Part shown: piece after piece, positions 36,447-46,477 of the stretch
Position numbering within the stretch: the first letter of the stretch is position 1
Layout of the letters: each line of letters opens with the position of its first letter
NCBI RefSeq assembly: GCF_018336815.1
Contig: NZ_CP050497.1
Coordinates: forward strand, 1,240,001 to 1,304,000
Origin: Treponema vincentii
Lineage (GTDB): Bacteria > Spirochaetota > Spirochaetia > Treponematales > Treponemataceae
Reading direction: 5' to 3'
Length of the DNA: 64,000 nucleotides
The notes under the pieces: model-generated
Seen by the model: only the letters and a program-made list of their open reading frames with translations
Database searches by the model: none
Told to the model about the DNA's origin: nothing
Made by a program: the position numbers and the translations under genes

Positions 36447-37073
36447 ATGAAGAAAACCGTATCTTTTCTTTTTGCACTGATTGCAATCGCTTTTGTGCTT
36501 GCATCATGTGAAAAACCTGCGCAAAAGCAGGAAATGGCACAACCTGCTGCAGACCAAAAAATGGCTGCGGCTCCTGCACCGACTGAAGAAGAAGCTGCAG
36601 GTTTTGATGAGTTCCCAATCGGAGACGAACAGGATGTAGGCCCGCTCCACATCGGTGGCGTTTACTTCCAGCCGGTTGACATGGAACCTGCCGGAAACAG
36701 CCTTTCCAAGAACGAAGCTGACTGCCACATCGAAGCGGATATCCACGCAAATGATGAGGGTAAGGTGCTTGGTTACGGCGTAGGCGACTTTGTTCCGTAT
36801 CTTCATGTTAAGGCTTATGTTCAAAAGCAAGGCTCGAGCAAAGTGCAGGAAGTTGCATTTATGCCGATGAATGCCGATGACGGCCCCCACTACGGTGCAA
36901 ACATGAAGTTCGAAGAAGGTCTCGGCAAATACAATGTCAAATTCGAAATCAAAGCTCCGGGGAATGATTACCTGTTGCACGTTGACAAAGAAACCGGTGT
37001 TACCGGCCGTTTCTGGACGGAACCGCTCGTTGTCGAATGGAAAGATTTCGAATGGAAAGGACCTCAGTGGTAA
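36447..37073 (+). CDS. Tp34/P19-type iron-binding lipoprotein
   Basis: The 208-residue lipoprotein has its lipobox in FVLASC and a Gln/Pro/Ala-rich linker. The Tp34/P19 domain has likely metal ligands in NEADCHIEADIHA, VPYLHVKAYV and DDGPHYGANM. T. pallidum Tp34 and Campylobacter P19 are homologues that bind metals including iron. They deliver iron to Ftr1-type permeases in the same locus. The start follows AGGAGGATAG. Confidence 0.93.
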   Translation: MKKTVSFLFALIAIAFVLASCEKPAQKQEMAQPAADQKMAAAPAPTEEEAAGFDEFPIGDEQDVGPLHIGGVYFQPVDMEPAGNSLSKNEADCHIEADIHANDEGKVLGYGVGDFVPYLHVKAYVQKQGSSKVQEVAFMPMNADDGPHYGANMKFEEGLGKYNVKFEIKAPGNDYLLHVDKETGVTGRFWTEPLVVEWKDFEWKGPQW

Positions 37074-37135
37074 ACAGTATGCAGTTTTAAGGCGGTGCCG
37101 GTTCATTTAAACAGTTAATCGGTATGCCTTACAAT

Positions 37136-37284
37136 CAACCTGTTCGGAAACTTCCGTTTTGGGACAGGTTGCTTTGGAAACTGCTTTGCCACACTAAGCG
37201 GTAACCGTTATTCTTTCTTTGCAAGATACTTCTATTAAAAGGTATATTTTGGGAAAGAGTGGCGGTTACCGCCGGTTTTTTCTT
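37136..37284 (+). other. Two stem-loops before the DUF2318 gene, the second terminator-like
   Basis: CAACCTGTTC and the matching arm ending GGGACAGGTTG (37136-37171) form a hairpin with apex GGAAACTTCC, the same as the first stem of the element at 46811. Then GCGGTAACCG (37198-37207) can pair with CGGTTACCGC (37262-37271), followed by CGGTTTTTTC. This could attenuate transcription between the Tp34-like gene and the rest of the locus. Confidence 0.55.
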
Positions 37285-37295
37285 GGAGGTGTATC

Positions 37296-38572
37296 ATCTT
37301 AAAATTTTATATAAGAGTTTTTGAAGCAGGTATCGCCTTTGCATTGGTGTTAGCCGTTGTATTTGCTTCATTTAAAACTCAAGAGTCCGAGAAAACGGAA
37401 GAATCCGAAAAAAAAAACGGCTTGTCGTTTTAGCAAGTATGCTGCTGGGCTTTGTCGGCAGTATTGTCTCAGCAATTCTTAGATCAATTCCCAATTATAT
37501 CAACAGGACACGCTTTGCTTTTTGGTCGATGGTTCCTGTTAGTATCGCGCTTGTCTTTCTCCTTATTTTACTTTTTACTTCAACCAATCATAAACAAAAA
37601 AGATCGCGCCTATATGAAAATCTTTTTAGTGCGGCAATTTTCTTATATGCGTCTTCGATGCTGTTTTACTATCTCCCCGTTATCATCATGCTGGGAACGA
37701 CATTGGTCAATTACGGCGAAAGCGCGGTAAGCACGATTGTCTTATTCAGGCTGATAGGCTATGTGCTCGGCATTGTGTGTATGCTGTGCGCCGGTTTAGC
37801 AGTCTATAAAACGCTGATTAAATTATCGGCTATAGAACTCAAGGTATCAGTCGCCGGTGCGCTCTGCATTTTCGGTGTAACGCAGGTTGTCGTTATTTTA
37901 CAGCGCCTCTATTCGTTAGGGATTATTCCCCGCAACGATTTTATCTTTGCGTTCATTGCGGCTGTGGTAAACAACGCAAATTTCTTTACCTTTGCGATTA
38001 TCCTATTCATTATGTTTCCGCCGATTATCCTCTGGCGGAAGAACCGGACAATTACGGAAACGTATCACAACAATGCCGAACTGCGGAAACTGAAAGCGCA
38101 AAAACGCAACGCCCGCCGGTGGGCAAAATTTTCGCTCGTCCTGCTGATCGGTTCGGTCTTATCTCTTTCCGTTTTGCGGCACTACGTTGACCGGGAGGTT
38201 CCGCTTTCGCCGCCGGAAAATTACACGATTGCCGACGGTATGGCGATGATTCCCATTGCGGAGCTGGATGATGATAAACTGCACCGGTATGCGTATACTT
38301 CGGAGCAGGGAATCGAAGTCCGCTTTATTGCCATTAAAAAGAGCGAAGGCTCTTATGGCGTAGGGCTTGATGCGTGCGATATCTGCGGTCCTACCGGATA
38401 TTTTGAACGGAACGGGGAGGTTATCTGTAAACTCTGCGATGTCGTGATGAACAAGGGAACTATCGGCTTCCCGGGCGGATGTAACCCTGTGCCGGTTGCG
38501 TATATCATCCACGATGAAAAGATCAAGATAAAGATAGCCGATCTCGAAGCGGAAGCGCACCGCTTTAAATAG
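37296..38572 (+). pseudogene. DUF2318 iron-locus membrane protein, frameshifted at an A10 run
   Basis: The reading frame from 37296 (LKFYIRVFEAGIAFALV) is thrown at ten A (37408-37417) and stops at TAG 37430. With 11 A it continues KKRLVVLASMLLG and on to 38572. Several membrane helices follow, then a C-terminal DUF2318 domain with DACDICGPTGYFE and VICKLCDVVMN, a likely iron-sulfur or metal site. No ATG/GTG/TTG fits the ribosome site GGAGG (37285-37289); ATC at 37296 is correctly spaced. DUF2318 proteins accompany Ftr1-P19 loci. An internal ATG at 37439 would give a shortened 377-residue product. Confidence 0.8.
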
Positions 38573-38602
38573 GAATATCCAGATGGAGGTTCGATAGCAA
38601 TT

Positions 38603-39880
38603 ATGTTTTGGAGAATGATAGCCGGTTCTCTCTTCCGTCAGAAAGGGAAGATGGCGATGATTGCGTTTACCATTGCGCTAGGCGCGAGTCTTTCAAGCGC
38701 AATGCTCAATACGATGCTCGGAGTAGGGGATAAGGTGAATCAGGAGCTGAAAACCTACGGAGCGAATATCAATGTCGTGCATAAAGAGGCCTCGCTTCTC
38801 GATGATATTTACGGAGTAGAGTCGGGGAGTACCAAAAAGTATTTACGCGAGGATGAGCTGTATAAAATTAAGACTATATTTTGGGCGTACAATGTTGTTG
38901 ACTATGCTCCGTTTTTAAACGTGTCCGTTGAATATAAGGGACAAAATAAGCCCGTCCGCCTGACCGGTACATGGTTCGATTATAAAATAGACTTGCACAC
39001 CGGACAGGAAGTTATTACCGGTATCCGGCGGATGCGGACGTGGTGGGAAGTAACCGGTGCTTGGGCTTCCGATACCGATGATTCCGCCTGTATGATCGGC
39101 AGCCTCTTTGCGGGGAGGAACGCTATTCATGTCGGCGATGTGATCGAAGTAACAGGCCCTGCCGGAAGCGCATCGTTGACTGTTTCCGGCATATTCAATT
39201 CGGGCAGCAACGAGGATGAGTACATCTTTACACCCCTTCATACGGCGCAGCGCCTGTTAGGAAAAACCGATGTATGTGAAAGCATTGAGGTAAGTGCGCT
39301 TACGACGCCCGATAACGATCTCGCACGAAAGGCCGCGCGGAACCCTTTGAGTTTAACCATCAAAGAGATGGAGGTATGGTACTGCACCGCGTATGTCAGC
39401 AGTATCTGCTATCAGATTCAGGAAGTGATTACCGATGCCGTTGCAAAACCGGTGCGGCAGGTCGCCGAATCCGAAGGGGCGATTTTAAATAAGACCACGC
39501 TGCTGATGCTCTTAATCACAATTTTGAGCTTGCTCGCTTCCGCATTGGGAATTTCCAACCTTGTAACGGCAAGCGTGATGGATAGACGCGCGGAAATCGG
39601 TTTAAAAAAGGCAATCGGCGCGAGCAACACGGCGGTTACCGTATCGGTACTGACGGAGATTATGATTATCGGATTAATCGGCGGAACAATCGGCTACTTT
39701 GCCGGATTGGGTTTAACGCAGATTATCGGACGGAGCGTATTCGGTTCGGCTATTCCTCCTGCGCCGATGGTGATTCCGATTGTCGTGCTTATCATCTTTC
39801 TTATCACCCTGCTCGGCAGTCTGCCTTCGGTACGGTATTTACTCAAGCTCAATCCTACGGAGGTGCTGCATGGAAAATAA
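38603..39880 (+). CDS. FtsX/MacB-type ABC transporter permease
   Basis: The 425-residue protein has one N-terminal helix (about 15-38), a large extracytoplasmic MacB-like domain, and three C-terminal helices. The C-terminus holds the FtsX signature near RAEIGLKKAIGASN and ends NPTEVLHGK. These permeases use ATP to drive mechanical or export work rather than import. Equivalent permeases occur in Ftr1-P19-DUF2318 loci of other bacteria. The ribosome site is GATGGAGG. Confidence 0.92.
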   Translation: MFWRMIAGSLFRQKGKMAMIAFTIALGASLSSAMLNTMLGVGDKVNQELKTYGANINVVHKEASLLDDIYGVESGSTKKYLREDELYKIKTIFWAYNVVDYAPFLNVSVEYKGQNKPVRLTGTWFDYKIDLHTGQEVITGIRRMRTWWEVTGAWASDTDDSACMIGSLFAGRNAIHVGDVIEVTGPAGSASLTVSGIFNSGSNEDEYIFTPLHTAQRLLGKTDVCESIEVSALTTPDNDLARKAARNPLSLTIKEMEVWYCTAYVSSICYQIQEVITDAVAKPVRQVAESEGAILNKTTLLMLLITILSLLASALGISNLVTASVMDRRAEIGLKKAIGASNTAVTVSVLTEIMIIGLIGGTIGYFAGLGLTQIIGRSVFGSAIPPAPMVIPIVVLIIFLITLLGSLPSVRYLLKLNPTEVLHGK

Positions 39881-39925
39881 AATGCACGTCGAAAGCGGAA
39901 AGAGCGGATACGGGAGTGAAACGCT

Positions 39926-41062
39926 ATGACAAGAAACAGAATGTATTTAAAGATGATTACAAGCTCGCTGATACGCCGCCGGTCGCGGATGCTTGTCGCG
40001 TTGTTGGCAATCGCAATCGGTTCTACGGTACTGTCGGGCTTACTGACTATTTACTATGATATTCCGCGCCAGATGGGGACGGTGTTCCGCTCATACGGCG
40101 CAAATTTGATATTCCTTCCGGCGGAAAGCGAAGCCAAGATTATGGAGGAGTAAATCGGTGCTATTAAACAGGTGATCGATCCCGATAAGCTGGTCGGTTT
40201 TGCGCCGTACATCTATCAGTCTGCAAAGGTGAACGAGCAGCCGTATATGATCGCCGCAACCGATCTGGAAAGTGCAAAAAGTAATAGTCCGTATTGGCTT
40301 GTCCGCGGGGACTGGCCGCACAATAAAAAAGAAGTGCTGATCGGACATGAAATAAGCCGCAATATTGAATTGTCGGTCGGCGATACTTTTATCGTCAATA
40401 CGCCGAAACCGAACGGCGATGTAACCGTCACCGAATGCACCGTGTCGGGCATTGTTACCACCGGCGGCGTGGAAGAAGAATTCATCTTTATGAGCCTTGA
40501 GGATATCAAAGGGATTATCGGGTATGACGATCGGTTCGATGTTATCGAATGCAGCATCGACGGCAATCAGGAGTACCTTAAATCGATAGCCGATATGGTG
40601 TCGAAGCAGGTGAACGGTATTACGCCGCGGCTTGTAAAACGTGTAACGGAATCTCAGGATGTGGTTTTGAGCAAGCTGCAGGCGCTCGTGTGGATTGTTA
40701 CCATCATTGTGTTGTTCTTAACGATGATTTGCGTAACGACGACGATGATGGCGGTTGTCGCAGAACGCAGAAAAGAAATCGGCCTTAAAAAAGCACTCGG
40801 CGCTTCAAATAGCAGTGTTGTGAAAGACTTTATGGGTGAAGCGGTGATGCTCGGTTTGATTGGCGGCATCTTGGGCGTGGTATTAGGCTATGTGTTTGCG
40901 GACAACGTGAGCATCAGCGTATTCGCCCGCGAGGTTTCGTTTCCGGTGCAGCTCGCGCCGTTTACGGTAATCGCCTCGATTATCATCACGATTGTTTCCT
41001 GTTTATTCCCGGTACGCGCCACGGTAGACATCGACCCCGCTTTGGTTTTACGCGGGGAGTAG
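39926..41062 (+). pseudogene. Second FtsX-type permease with an in-frame TAA
   Basis: The frame from ATG 39926 encodes the N-terminal helix and start of the MacB-like domain, then meets TAA at 40151-40153. It continues in the same frame (IGAIKQVIDPDKLVGFAPY...) to a normal C-terminus with ERRKEIGLKKALGASN and a final helix ending at 41062. A single change, such as GAA to TAA, would explain it. Without readthrough the protein is only 75 residues. The remainder from GTG 40172 would lack the first membrane helix. Confidence 0.83.
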
Positions 41063-41076
41063 CAAAGGAGGATTAT

Positions 41077-41763
41077 ATGGATATTTTAACATTGAGCGGA
41101 ATTTCAAAGATTTACGGCGACTTAAAAGCCTTAGACAACATAAACTTAAACGTAGAAGAAGGCGAGTGGCTGTCGATTATGGGCCCGTCCGGTTCCGGTA
41201 AGACGACGCTGATGAACATCATCGGTTGTATGGATAAGCCGTCGCTCGGCAAGATTGATTTGGCGGGGCAGGATATTTCAAAATTATCCTCAAAGGAATT
41301 AACCGTTGTCAGGCGGGATACCATCGGCTTGGTCTTTCAGCAATTCCACCTCGTCAACTATCTTACCGCGCTTGAAAATGTGATGATGGCGCAGTATTAC
41401 CACAGTATGCCCGATGAAGAAGAAGCGATGGAGGCGCTTGCGAGCGTCGGCTTAAAGGAGCGGGCAAAGCACCTGCCCAATCAGCTGTCGGGCGGAGAGC
41501 AGCAGCGTGTGTGTATTGCCCGTGCGCTCATCAATCACCCCAAGCTCCTGCTTGCGGACGAACCGACCGGCAACCTCGATGAAAAAAACGAGCGGTTGGT
41601 TATGGAGATTTTTGAAAAGCTGCACAATACCGGCAGTACCATTATTGTCGTTACCCATGACCCCGAGGTTGCCGATCAGGCGGAACGGATGGTTGTACTT
41701 GAACACGGAAAAATCGCGCGCATCGAAAAGATGAGCAGAACGCGGCCTGTGCTGCAAAAATAA
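41077..41763 (+). CDS. ABC transporter ATP-binding protein (LolD/MacB type)
   Basis: The 228-residue protein has Walker A GPSGSGKTTLMN, the Q-loop LVFQQFHLV, signature LSGGEQQRVCIARAL, Walker B LLLADEPTGNLDE and the H-loop VTHDP, in that order. It is the only ATPase in the locus and presumably powers the three FtsX-type permeases around it. It starts 14 nt after the second permease. Confidence 0.95.
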   Translation: MDILTLSGISKIYGDLKALDNINLNVEEGEWLSIMGPSGSGKTTLMNIIGCMDKPSLGKIDLAGQDISKLSSKELTVVRRDTIGLVFQQFHLVNYLTALENVMMAQYYHSMPDEEEAMEALASVGLKERAKHLPNQLSGGEQQRVCIARALINHPKLLLADEPTGNLDEKNERLVMEIFEKLHNTGSTIIVVTHDPEVADQAERMVVLEHGKIARIEKMSRTRPVLQK

Positions 41764-41771
41764 GATATGCA

Positions 41772-42038
41772 GGGAAAAACACATCAGAGGTTTTTAGTCC
41801 CACGCAAAATAAATAGGATGTTCAACCAGAACTGCCATGGATGGCAGTGGTTCCATACAGCAGCGATGTTTTGTGCCTGCACAAAACTCGCTTTCAACTG
41901 CTGTACAAGGATGTACAGCAGTTGAAGATGGCTCAAATGGTCTCACATCCTATTTATTTTGCGGTTTTGTTTTGTCTGATGTGTCTTTCCCTTTTTCTAG
42001 CATAAATTGCACGAAATTTTAAAGAAAATTTCATACAA
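41772..42038 (+). repeat. Composite palindromic element carrying one A-B-C unit
   Basis: Outer stem GGAAAAACACATCAGA pairs with TCTGATGTGTCTTTCC (ending 41990). Inside, CGCAAAATAAATAGGATG pairs with CATCCTATTTATTTTGCG. Then come TTCAACCAGA, hairpin A (41831-41848), B GCGATGTTTTGTGC/GCACAAAACTCGC (41863-41891) and C (41893-41926), then CAAATGGTCTCACA. A companion stem with GAAATTTT/AAAATTTC lies at 42007-42038, next to the ribosome site of the next gene. The architecture matches 18821, with A-B-C in place of the short TTGAACC stem. Confidence 0.88.
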
Positions 42039-42051
42039 GAAGGAGTAAAGA

Positions 42052-42537
42052 ATGAAAAAAATATCTTTGCGTATATTCACAATTACATTGGCACTTGCGG
42101 CGTTTTGTTTCGCAGGGTGTAGTAAAAATGAAGGGACCGCGCAGCAGGTCGGACAATCGGCACAGGAAACGCAGACTGCGGTACGGTATAAGGACGGCGT
42201 TTACAAAGCGGTTTCCGGTATTAAAGACGATTGGGGCGGAAATGCCGAGGTAACGATAACCGTTAAAGACGGTAAAATTACCGACTGTGAATTCCTATCC
42301 TACGAGAAGGACGGAACGCTGAAAGGCGAGGACTACGGCAAAACCGACGGAGTGATTAAGAATGCCGGTTTATACAAAATTGCGCAGAACGCAATTAAGA
42401 ATGCCGAAAAGTATGGTCCGAAACTGGTTGAAACGCAGCAGCTTGATAAAGTGGATGCGATTGCCGGCGCAACGGTGTCTTATGAACTGTTTGAGAACGT
42501 AGTCGGTATTGCGCTTAAACAGGCGAAGGCGGAGTAG
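42052..42537 (+). CDS. FMN-binding-domain lipoprotein
   Basis: The 161-residue protein has a lipobox FCFAGC (Cys23). Its FMN-binding domain (about 45-155) ends in DAIAGATVSYELF, the SGAT-type motif whose second Thr is the covalent flavin site when modified by ApbE. Such proteins move electrons outside the membrane. In an iron locus it could keep iron reduced for Ftr1; that is inference. The ribosome site AAGGAG overlaps the end of the upstream palindromic element. Confidence 0.9.
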   Translation: MKKISLRIFTITLALAAFCFAGCSKNEGTAQQVGQSAQETQTAVRYKDGVYKAVSGIKDDWGGNAEVTITVKDGKITDCEFLSYEKDGTLKGEDYGKTDGVIKNAGLYKIAQNAIKNAEKYGPKLVETQQLDKVDAIAGATVSYELFENVVGIALKQAKAE

Positions 42538-42542
42538 TAACG

Positions 42543-43760
42543 ATGGCAGTTTCCGAACCGGTCAAAAAATTAACGGTTATCGAACTTGCGAAACAGAACC
42601 TTAAACGCAAGCCGTTTAGGACGGTGAGTTTGATTGTGCTGACCGCGGTGCTGGCGTTCAGTCTTTTTGCAGGCAGCTTTTTGGTCAGGAGTCTGAACGG
42701 CGGAATGCAGTCGCTGTCAAACCGGCTGGGTGCAGACATCATTGTCGTACCGCAGGGATATGATTCAAAAATCGAAAGCGCACTGCTGCGGGGTGAGCCG
42801 AACAGCTTTTACTTTAAATCCGAGGTTGTAGACCGCCTTAAAAAGATTGAAGGTGTTGATCTCGCTTCTCCGCAGCTTTTTATCGCAACTCTTTCCGCCG
42901 GATGCTGTTCGTTTCCGTTGCAGGTAATCGGCATCGACTTTGATTCCGATTTTAATATCAAGCCGTGGCTCGAAAGACAAATTCGGTTACCGCTTACCGA
43001 TAATCAGATTGTCGTGGGCAGTAACATCGTCGGGGATACGCAGTCCCAAGTTAAGTTCTTTAATCAGCCTTTTGTGATTACGGGACGGCTAGCGAAAACC
43101 GGTATGGGCTTTGACAACTCCGTGTTTATGACTATTGAAAATGCAAAGCGGCTTGCAAAAGAATATGAGCGGATTATGGAACATCCGGTTGCACAGGATG
43201 AAGATCTCATCTCCAGCGTTATGGTGCGGATAAAACCGAATGCTGATGTCAAAACGGTTGCCAAGCGTATCCTCGCTGAGTTTGAAGGCGAACAGATTTA
43301 TCCTCTTATTTCCAAGCGGATGATGACCAATATTTCTGCAAGTATTGCAAACCTCAATGTGTATATTTATGTGCTGCTCGCGCTGCTCTGGCTGTTGTCG
43401 TTCATTGTACTTGCGGTGTCGTTTTCTTCGATATTCCATGAGCGGAAAGAAGAATTCGGAATGTTGCGGATTATCGGCGGCACAAAGAAAAAACTTGCGC
43501 AGCTTGCTTCTGCCGAAGCGTTTATCATCAGTGCATCAGGTGCGGGAATCGGAACGGTACTGTCCTGCTTAATTGTTCTCTTGTTTAATCAGGCAATTAT
43601 CGCCGGTCTTAAAATGCCCTTTCTTACGCCGCCGGTTTTGTGGATACTGTTGTGCGCCCTTTTAACCTTATCGGCTATTTCGGTTATCGGCCCGCTTGCC
43701 GCACTCAAAACAATTCACGGGTTTACCAAGCAAGAGCCTGCGTTACAGCTGCAAGGATAG
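42543..43760 (+). CDS. Third FtsX-type ABC permease
   Basis: The 405-residue protein has an N-terminal cytoplasmic segment (about 25 residues, with KRKPFRT), a helix (29-49), a MacB-like extracytoplasmic domain, and three C-terminal helices. The FtsX signature is near KEEFGMLRIIGGTKK. It starts 6 nt after the FMN-lipoprotein stop, so the two are coupled. It probably shares the ATPase at 41077. Confidence 0.9.
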   Translation: MAVSEPVKKLTVIELAKQNLKRKPFRTVSLIVLTAVLAFSLFAGSFLVRSLNGGMQSLSNRLGADIIVVPQGYDSKIESALLRGEPNSFYFKSEVVDRLKKIEGVDLASPQLFIATLSAGCCSFPLQVIGIDFDSDFNIKPWLERQIRLPLTDNQIVVGSNIVGDTQSQVKFFNQPFVITGRLAKTGMGFDNSVFMTIENAKRLAKEYERIMEHPVAQDEDLISSVMVRIKPNADVKTVAKRILAEFEGEQIYPLISKRMMTNISASIANLNVYIYVLLALLWLLSFIVLAVSFSSIFHERKEEFGMLRIIGGTKKKLAQLASAEAFIISASGAGIGTVLSCLIVLLFNQAIIAGLKMPFLTPPVLWILLCALLTLSAISVIGPLAALKTIHGFTKQEPALQLQG

Positions 43761-43912
43761 GGATTATCTATCCGTTCCAACATTCCGCAACTGCCGGTTT
43801 TGATAATCTGCCACAATTCCGTGCAGTTGCAATTTTGCAGTGTTATCATTCCGAGAACTGCTCCAAAAATCAACAACCACGATGCACACCATTGCTACTG
43901 AATAGAACAGTC

Positions 43913-44020
43913 GCCATCCGTGGCAAGTTCAAAAATTGACCTCCTTGTCAATTTTTGAACGCGAGTTTTTGCTGTGCAAAAACGTCGCTGTTGCTGGGAA
44001 CCACCGCTATCCGTGGCGGT
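43913..44020 (+). repeat. Three-hairpin unit, C-B-A order, with an extra A half
   Basis: GCCATCCGTGGC (43913-43924) is followed by C, GTTCAAAAATTGAC...TTTTTGAAC (43927-43960), B, GCGAGTTTTTGC/GCAAAAACGTCGC (43961-43988), the linker GGGAACCACC, and A, ACCGCTATCCGTGGCGGT (44003-44020). In C both arms have shifted together (TTGAC/GTCAA instead of TGTACA), so pairing is kept. The rest of 43761-44090 shows nothing else. Confidence 0.82.
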
Positions 44021-44090
44021 AAAAAAACAGTGACTATTAAATCTCTCTGCATGAATAAATACTCATCGTTAATCATACAAAGATCGAGTT

Positions 44091-46185
44091 TTAATCTAGG
44101 ATATCGTTAACGGCATTTATAATTTTTACTAAAAGCTGCGGGTCAAGAGTTTCAGGATAAAGAATATCTATGGTATCTTTCACCGTTATTTTACTTTTAT
44201 GAAAATTTCTTTGACGTGTATTCTCGATTTCAATATCCACTGATTCTTCATATTCACCGGTATTTAAATTAACCCACTTAAAAGATTCGGGCAATACAGT
44301 CTTAATTTTATGAGAAGCATTATTTTTCTCTTCGATAGCTTGTTTTAATGCCTCCCGCTGTATTTGAGTACCGTGATTTAAAAACACGGTTGTGGGAAAG
44401 ACATTGTGTGTTCCCCGTGTATTATTGAAACCGTGAACATATTCAACAAGTTGTTCTTGGTCTGCATGCCCAGAATAGAATGCAGACATATCTTCTATTT
44501 TGCACTTTACTTCATACAATCGCATCTCGGTGTCGTTTAATTTTATATTAAATAAATCTTGCTCGGTATATACACCTTGTCCTAATTTTTTAAGCAAAGC
44601 ACCATTTGTTCCTTCACCTTGATAACCGGTTAAAACAAGCGTATTTTTCTCATCTTTTAGGAATTCAACTAATTTATTTATATTTTCGCTGTTTAAGAAA
44701 TTATTTGAAAATAAACAGACATCATTATAATAAAAGCATGCATCAAATTTTTCATCCGGTCTTATTGATGATGCTCGTGAGCATGAATACTCATTAGATA
44801 AAATATCATTCATAATTTTTTTGCCTTCCTCTAATTTTTCTTCTGCTTCTGTAACTTGAGGTAAAAAAGCTTTAAAAAATTGAGGTGAAATATAGTGATA
44901 TTTTATCTCTTTGTTTTTATTCATAGTACAGCTAAAGAGATTTTTTTGATAAATCTGATTTACTTCAGCGGTTAAAGATGAATAATAACCATAATGAATA
45001 TCCATGCCGTTATAGAATTTTTTATACAGGCCATTTAATATATTAATTATTCCGATTTGAGCATACTCAGGCAAGGTTTTAAAAAGGGTATCATTATTAT
45101 ATTGCGCATTATACCCTGATATATAATTTTTAATTTTATCTGGAGGCGGAAACTCTTTTAAATATAATATCTCTTTAAACTTCTGATTTTCTTCAGAAAA
45201 AGCAATATTTTCTTCAACTAAATCAAAATAGCTTAACCATTCTTCTTCCATCACATCTTCTTCGATAAAACTCTCTGGTGTAAACTGCATCGGCTGATTT
45301 TTGATGTAATATAAATCCGTTAAAATTTCTTGCATCCTATTTAAAACAAATGCAGGAATTAAAACTTTTCCACCTTCTTCTTTTGTTATATGTATGATGC
45401 GCCAAAGTTTATAAATCTTTTTAAGAAAAAGATTTTTCTTATTACGAATTCTATTTCCGTATGTTGATTCTAAAACGATATAGCGGTTTGATTCACCGTA
45501 ATAAGGTGTTGCAAAATCTTTCAATAATATACTTTGAGCATCTCCGTTTTTTACCGAGAGCTCATCACATGGACCGACATCCCCCGAAAAACAGATTGCT
45601 TCCCAATACTCATATTTATTGTTTTCGACCGGTTGAGAAGGTTCTTTGATCCAGGTAAATGTAAAAGAGCAAGAGCCGAGAATATGTCCCGTTCTGAGCG
45701 GATACATACATAAACCGTCATCAATTGATATTGGGCTTTTTGCATTACCGAACAAAAAACCTGGTCTTTCATCTATCGGCTCAAAATTCATTTGGTTTAT
45801 AAATTGTTTTATATCCTTATTTTCCTGCTTTTTTTATGCGTAGAGTATCTTCAATCATAATCTTTGTCAGATACATGGTTGCTTTAGTACAATAGATTCT
45901 TCCCCTAAATCCGTTGTCAGTCAAATCTGGTAAGAGCCCTATATGATCGGCATGAGCATGGGTTAAAAAGACTGCTCTAATCTTTTTTGCCAAAGAAAGA
46001 ACTCTTTTTTTGTTATCGATATAATTGTGATTTGTTTCTTGATATTCTCCGCAGTCGACCAGATAATAATTGCAAATATCCTTTTCGGAATTACTATACT
46101 CCAGTAAAGTGCACGAACCTGATACGCAGTTGATTGCTCCCATAAAAGCAATTCGTAATTTATTCCCTTTTTTTGTATTATTCAT
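44091..46185 (-). pseudogene. Diverged metallo-beta-lactamase/beta-CASP protein, frameshifted
   Basis: The N-terminal part (45817-46185) has FLTHAHADHIGLLPD, the MBL metal motif. The rest (44091-45791) has TGHILGS, FSGDVG, PAFVLNRMQE and the C-terminal YSGHADQEQ. The frames meet at seven A (plus-strand T at 45829-45835); six A would read through as LRIKKQENKDIKQF. The joined protein is about 695 residues, longer than the 468-residue paralogue at 5834 because of an expanded middle region. It is AT-rich compared with neighbours, suggesting transfer. Restoration by one base suggests recent loss, slippage or sequencing error. Confidence 0.8.
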
Positions 46186-46281
46186 ATACTTCTCCTTATA
46201 ACGTATATAATGACCTTATAAACACTATTTATTTGTAGATTAAGATCAATGGACAGAACCTAATACGGTCAGTCAGACATA

Positions 46282-46300
46282 CTTGTAAGATTATTACAAG
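46282..46300 (+). other. Leader-like hairpin over a ribosome site without a supported gene
   Basis: CTTGTAA-GATTA-TTACAAG is a perfect stem overlapping AAGGAG. An ATG at 46314 opens MRILTIRLYITLFTGYG, which soon enters two direct copies of CATCCGCCACGGACA (46368-46400) and then runs antisense to the TfoX-like gene. It is probably the stranded 5' end of a lost gene. Nothing else is supported in 46186-46477. Confidence 0.4.
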
Positions 46301-46477
46301 GAGATGTAAAATAATGAGAATACTCACTATTCGACTATATATTACTTTATTCACTGGTTATGGTCAAGCATCCGCCACGGACATGCATCCGCCACGGACA
46401 CATGCAATATCAGACCAAACTTTTACCGGCAATCAGTTTCCTTCAGTTCATGAATTTGACATCATATCGCACACTTT

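Noticed and set aside
40151..40153. Recoding of the permease stop as selenocysteine or programmed readthrough
   Set aside because: The codon is TAA, not TGA, and no adjacent structure typical of recoding was seen.
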